From the NCBI GenBank assembly GCA_015490115.1, contig WFYM01000045.1, positions 1 through 25,332 of the forward strand: 25,332 bases of DNA. Direction: 5' to 3'. The stretch is from Aquificaceae bacterium (GTDB taxonomy: Bacteria; Aquificota; Aquificia; Aquificales; Aquificaceae). Made by a program: the position numbers and the translations under genes. Below the pieces are notes generated by a model. The model was not told the origin of the DNA. It did not search any database and saw nothing but the letters and a program-made list of their open reading frames with translations. Shown in pieces: positions 22,365 to 25,332 of this stretch. The stretch's first letter is position 1. Every line of letters begins with the position of its first letter.

Positions 22365-25179
22365 GGGGAGGATACTCTTACTGCTTGCCCTTTCAGTTCT
22401 CGGTTTCCTCGGGAACTTCGTCAGCTTCGACCTCTTCTTCGACCAGCTCAGCGTCGTATTCGGAAGCGTTTTCCTCTTCGTAGCCCTCGAGCTGCTCGGT
22501 CCTCTTCTCTCGCTCCCCCTCGCTACGGGACTCTCGCTTCAGGTCTACTTTCTGTTCCTGAACCCTTGGGTTTCCTTCGCCTACTTTCTCGAGTTCCTTA
22601 CAGTCTCCCTCCTCAGGAGGCTCGGGGCGAACCTCATAACCTCCGACTGGGTTTACTGGGTTTTCCTCGGCTCTCCCCTCGTCTTCTTCTCAATGACCGA
22701 GCTGGAGGGTGAGGAGAAGATCACTGCCCTTACAGTAGCCCTCAAGTTCGGCGTGAACGGGATACTGAACGTGACCCTCGCTAGCCTCCTCGTTCTCCTC
22801 TACAGGATACTCCTCAGGAGGGAGGAGATCACATTCAGGAACGCCCTCTTCGTTTCCCTCGTCATAGTCGGCGTCACACCTCTCTTTATAAAGGCTGCTT
22901 ACGACTCGAAGCAGGAGGAGAGGAGGATGATAGAGAGCGTCAGAGCTGACATGGAAACGATAATGAGGAACGTCAAGAACCAGATCCTCTACTGGCTCGA
23001 CATCCACTACTCCGCGGTGAGGGAGCTTGCAAACAGGCTCCTCGTTTGGGGACCGAAGAATAGGGAACAGCTCCAAAGGGACACGGAGGCTATAAGGAGG
23101 TCCTTCAACGAGTTCCACGCCTGCTACATAGCGGACAAGGAAGCGACGGCGATAACCTTTTACCCAGTAGTCAACCCGGCGGGTCGCTACATGATAGGGA
23201 CCAACTTCAGCTACAGACCTTACTACCAAAAGATAAAGTCCACTTACAGGCACGTCTTTACCGAGGTCTTCATAGCCAAGTTCGCTTTGAGACCCGTCGT
23301 GGGCATAGCTGTCCCGGCTGTGAAGGAGGGGGAGTTCATAGGATACGCTTACTGCGGTCTTAACTTGGACCATGCGAAGAAGCTGATAGAGGAGTTCTCC
23401 CTGAAGAAGGGGGTCTACATAACCCTCGTTGACTCGAACGGAAAGGTCATAACCTCCTCCTTCGACGACCTCAAACCCCTCGAGACCTTCTCCCCCGGAA
23501 AGCTGACACCTATAAAGGGTGGTCTTGTCCTCTCCTCAAAGGGAAGGGAAACTTACTTCTTTAAGGAAGAGAAGTTAAGGAGCGACGTCCCTTGGAGCTT
23601 GGTGACGCAGATATCGGTGAGACCTTACAGGGAAGCCCTCTTTTCTAACCTCGTCAACCACTTCGCCTCGATATATCTAATTACCTTCGTAGCTTTTATC
23701 CTCGCGAGGCTCCTCGGCGGGATGATATACGATCCCGTCCACAAGCTCTCGAGGTCCATATCGGATATAGCTGCGACCATAGAGAAGAAGCCGAGTATTG
23801 AGCTTCCGAGCGTGAACATAAAAGATCTCAAAGTTCTCACGGACGCCTTCCACCACCTCGCCGAGAAGGTGATCTCTTATACGGAGAGCCTAAAGAGGAA
23901 AGCCTACTACGATCCACTGACGGAGCTTCCGAACAGGACCCTCCTCAGGGACAGGATAAATCAGGCTATAGCCCTCGCTAAGAGGAACGGGACGAGGGTA
24001 GCTGTCCTCTTCATAGACCTCGACTACTTCAAGACGGTGAACGACACGTACGGTCACGAGGTTGGGGACAGGATACTCGTTCAGGTGGCGAGGAGGCTCA
24101 GTTCCGTCTTCAGAGAAACGGACACGATAGCGAGGTTCGGAGGGGACGAGTTCGTGGCTGTCGTGACCAACGTGAGGGAGTTCAAGGAGGTGGTTTCCGT
24201 CGCCGAGAGGATCCTCAGGCTCTTCGAGTCTCCTTTCGAAGCCAACGGGGACGAAGTCTACCTTTCCGCTTCCATAGGGATAACCTTCTACCCGGACAAC
24301 GGTATGGACCCCACGACCCTCATAAAGAACGCGGACATGGCTATGTACAAAGCCAAGGAGGAGGGGAAGAACAGCTTCGCCTTCTTCAACGAGGAGATGA
24401 ACAGGAGGGCTATGGAGATAATCACGATAAAGAGCAGGATCCACAGGGCTTTGGAGAGGGAAGAGTTCACCCTATACTTCCAGCCCATATACAGGATCGA
24501 GGACGTTTACCTGGTCGGGATGGAGGCGCTCCTCAGGTGGGAAAGCCCGGACCTTGGAACCTGCGAGCCTTCGAGGTTCATGGGTGTATTGGAGGAGCTT
24601 GGTCTTATAAGGGAGATAGGGGCTTGGGTGATGAGGGAGGCTCTCCTGACCGCTAAAGAGTGGTGCGAAAAATACGACGTTCAAATAAGCGTGAACATAT
24701 CTCCCAGACAGTTCACGGACAGGAGGTTCCTCGACAGAACCGTGGGGATAATGAAGGAGGTGGGGGCTGATCCTTCTTGGATCGTCCTCGAGATAACGGA
24801 GGGGACGCTAATGTACAACCCCGAAGAGTCGGAGAGGGTCCTGAAGAGACTGAAAGCTCTCGGTTTTAAGGTAGCTATAGACGACTTCGGAGTAGGCTAC
24901 TCCTCCCTCGCATACCTCAAACGCCTCCCCGTTGACATCATAAAGATCGACGTCTCCTTCATAAAGAACGTGGTCTCGAGTCCCGTTGACAGGGCTATAG
25001 TTTCCGCTGTGGTTGACCTCTCGAGGTCCTTGAACCTGAGGACGGTGGCTGAGGGTGTGGAAGATCCTGAGCAGATGGGTGTCCTCGAGAGTTTAGGTTG
25101 CATTTACGCTCAAGGTTTTCTCCTCGGGAGACCTATGCGGAAGGAAGAGGCTCTTCTCAAAAAGGAAAGGGGATTATAA
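22354..25179 (+). CDS. Membrane Cache-GGDEF-EAL cyclic-di-GMP enzyme
   Basis: 941 residues. The N-terminus (1-182) has about five or six membrane segments. A likely double-Cache sensor follows (about 190-430, with YMIGTNFSYRPYYQK and GYAYCGLNLDHA), then a membrane helix (about 440-455) and a linker (about 456-515). The GGDEF domain (516-680) keeps the active motif G596-GDEF and an inhibitory RxxD site, R587-ETD590. The EAL domain (690-941) keeps E724-A-L, D843-D-F-G-V-G-Y and E900-G-V-E. Both halves look intact, so it could make and break cyclic di-GMP. It overlaps mnmA by 11 nt and has no clear ribosome site. The ligand of the sensor domain is unknown. Confidence 0.9.
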   Translation: MGDKGRILLLLALSVLGFLGNFVSFDLFFDQLSVVFGSVFLFVALELLGPLLSLPLATGLSLQVYFLFLNPWVSFAYFLEFLTVSLLRRLGANLITSDWVYWVFLGSPLVFFSMTELEGEEKITALTVALKFGVNGILNVTLASLLVLLYRILLRREEITFRNALFVSLVIVGVTPLFIKAAYDSKQEERRMIESVRADMETIMRNVKNQILYWLDIHYSAVRELANRLLVWGPKNREQLQRDTEAIRRSFNEFHACYIADKEATAITFYPVVNPAGRYMIGTNFSYRPYYQKIKSTYRHVFTEVFIAKFALRPVVGIAVPAVKEGEFIGYAYCGLNLDHAKKLIEEFSLKKGVYITLVDSNGKVITSSFDDLKPLETFSPGKLTPIKGGLVLSSKGRETYFFKEEKLRSDVPWSLVTQISVRPYREALFSNLVNHFASIYLITFVAFILARLLGGMIYDPVHKLSRSISDIAATIEKKPSIELPSVNIKDLKVLTDAFHHLAEKVISYTESLKRKAYYDPLTELPNRTLLRDRINQAIALAKRNGTRVAVLFIDLDYFKTVNDTYGHEVGDRILVQVARRLSSVFRETDTIARFGGDEFVAVVTNVREFKEVVSVAERILRLFESPFEANGDEVYLSASIGITFYPDNGMDPTTLIKNADMAMYKAKEEGKNSFAFFNEEMNRRAMEIITIKSRIHRALEREEFTLYFQPIYRIEDVYLVGMEALLRWESPDLGTCEPSRFMGVLEELGLIREIGAWVMREALLTAKEWCEKYDVQISVNISPRQFTDRRFLDRTVGIMKEVGADPSWIVLEITEGTLMYNPEESERVLKRLKALGFKVAIDDFGVGYSSLAYLKRLPVDIIKIDVSFIKNVVSSPVDRAIVSAVVDLSRSLNLRTVAEGVEDPEQMGVLESLGCIYAQGFLLGRPMRKEEALLKKERGL

Positions 25180-25180
25180 T
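25175..25180 (+). promoter_or_regulatory. Candidate -10 element upstream of tRNA-Leu
   Basis: A perfect TATAAT at 25175-25180 overlaps the stop codon of the GGDEF-EAL gene and would place the start of transcription a few nt before the tRNA at 25191. The -35 region is weak. Co-transcription with the upstream gene is the alternative. Confidence 0.4.
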
Positions 25181-25190
25181 ATTCCACTTA

Positions 25191-25277
25191 GCGGGTGTGG
25201 CGGAACTGGCAGACGCGCCGGACTTAGGATCCGGTGCCCGTAAGGGCGTGAGGGTTCGACTCCCTCCACCCGCACCA
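25191..25277 (+). tRNA. tRNA-Leu (anticodon UAG)
   Basis: The acceptor stem GCGGGTG (25191-25197) pairs with CACCCGC (25267-25273), followed by discriminator A and an encoded CCA (25275-25277). The anticodon stem CCGGA/TCCGG (25218-25222 and 25230-25234) encloses loop CTTAGGA with anticodon TAG at 25225-25227, reading CUN leucine codons. A long variable arm (about 25235-25248, TGCCCGTAAGGGCG) is typical of class II tRNA-Leu. The T arm contains GGTTCGACTCC. Total length is 87 nt with CCA. Confidence 0.97.
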
Positions 25278-25294
25278 TACCCCGGAGGTGAACT

Positions 25295-25332
25295 ATGAAA
25301 GTGAGGACAGAGGACAGGGAAGGGCTTTTCAA
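25295..25332 (+). CDS. Start of a gene, possibly trigger factor; partial
   Basis: An ATG at 25295 is preceded by GGAGGTG (25284-25290), a strong ribosome site with 4 nt spacing. Only 12 full codons are visible: MKVRTEDREGLF. The pattern M-x-V-x-x-E-x-x-x-G-L resembles the start of the chaperone trigger factor (E. coli begins MQVSVETTQGLG). The evidence is too short for a firm call. Confidence 0.45.
   Translation, partial: MKVRTEDREGLF

Noticed and set aside
25191..25277. tRNA-Leu as an integration site for a mobile element
   Set aside because: No integrase gene or repeated tRNA 3' end is seen in the window; the downstream gene starts normally 17 nt after the CCA.

Overview
The window looks like a chromosomal segment from a thermophilic member of the Aquificaceae (Aquifex/Hydrogenobacter/Thermocrinis relatives). 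The support is inference from sequence: proteins rich in Lys, Glu and Arg, near-exclusive AGG and ATA codons in most genes, densely overlapping operons, a split b/b' ATP synthase stalk, and a long Argonaute whose sequence recalls the Aquifex aeolicus protein. I could not run any database search. There is no CRISPR array, no insertion sequence, and no gene-free stretch longer than 300 bases.

Layout. 1-1334 (minus): ATP synthase genes in the order atpF', atpF, atpH (cut by the window edge), with a good sigma-70-like promoter at 1362-1390. 1456-13957 (plus): one very compact run. It opens with redox carriers (a GcvH-like lipoyl protein, a small thioredoxin-like protein and a 2Fe-2S ferredoxin), then holA and a succinate dehydrogenase/fumarate reductase iron-sulfur subunit. 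It continues into flagellar motor and export genes: fliG, fliH, fliI, flgD, flgE, fliL, fliO, fliP, fliQ, fliR, flhB. Two minus-strand genes interrupt the flagellar run: a VapC-like PIN-domain gene between fliI and flgD, and a small Cys-motif (DUF6788-like) gene between fliP and fliQ. An AbrB-type antitoxin gene lies back to back with the PIN gene and is translationally coupled to flgD.

14067-19533 (plus): class I ribonucleotide reductase genes nrdA and nrdB, with a full-length, apparently catalytic prokaryotic Argonaute gene between them. The Argonaute gene is visibly AT-richer than its neighbours, which suggests horizontal acquisition, yet it abuts nrdA and its stop codon lies in the Shine-Dalgarno sequence of nrdB. 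19542-25179 (plus): an amidohydrolase (methylthioadenosine/S-adenosylhomocysteine deaminase type), an unrecognised 149-residue protein, mnmA, and a membrane Cache-GGDEF-EAL protein, all overlapping or closely spaced. 25191-25277: tRNA-Leu(UAG), followed by the start of a gene that may be trigger factor.

How the genes work together. Most of the window is housekeeping: energy conversion, replication clamp loading, dNTP supply, tRNA thiolation and motility. The most interesting points are the nrdA-ago-nrdB arrangement, which would tie a DNA-guided nuclease to dNTP synthesis, and the two antisense insertions in the flagellar operon, one of them an unusually arranged toxin-antitoxin pair.
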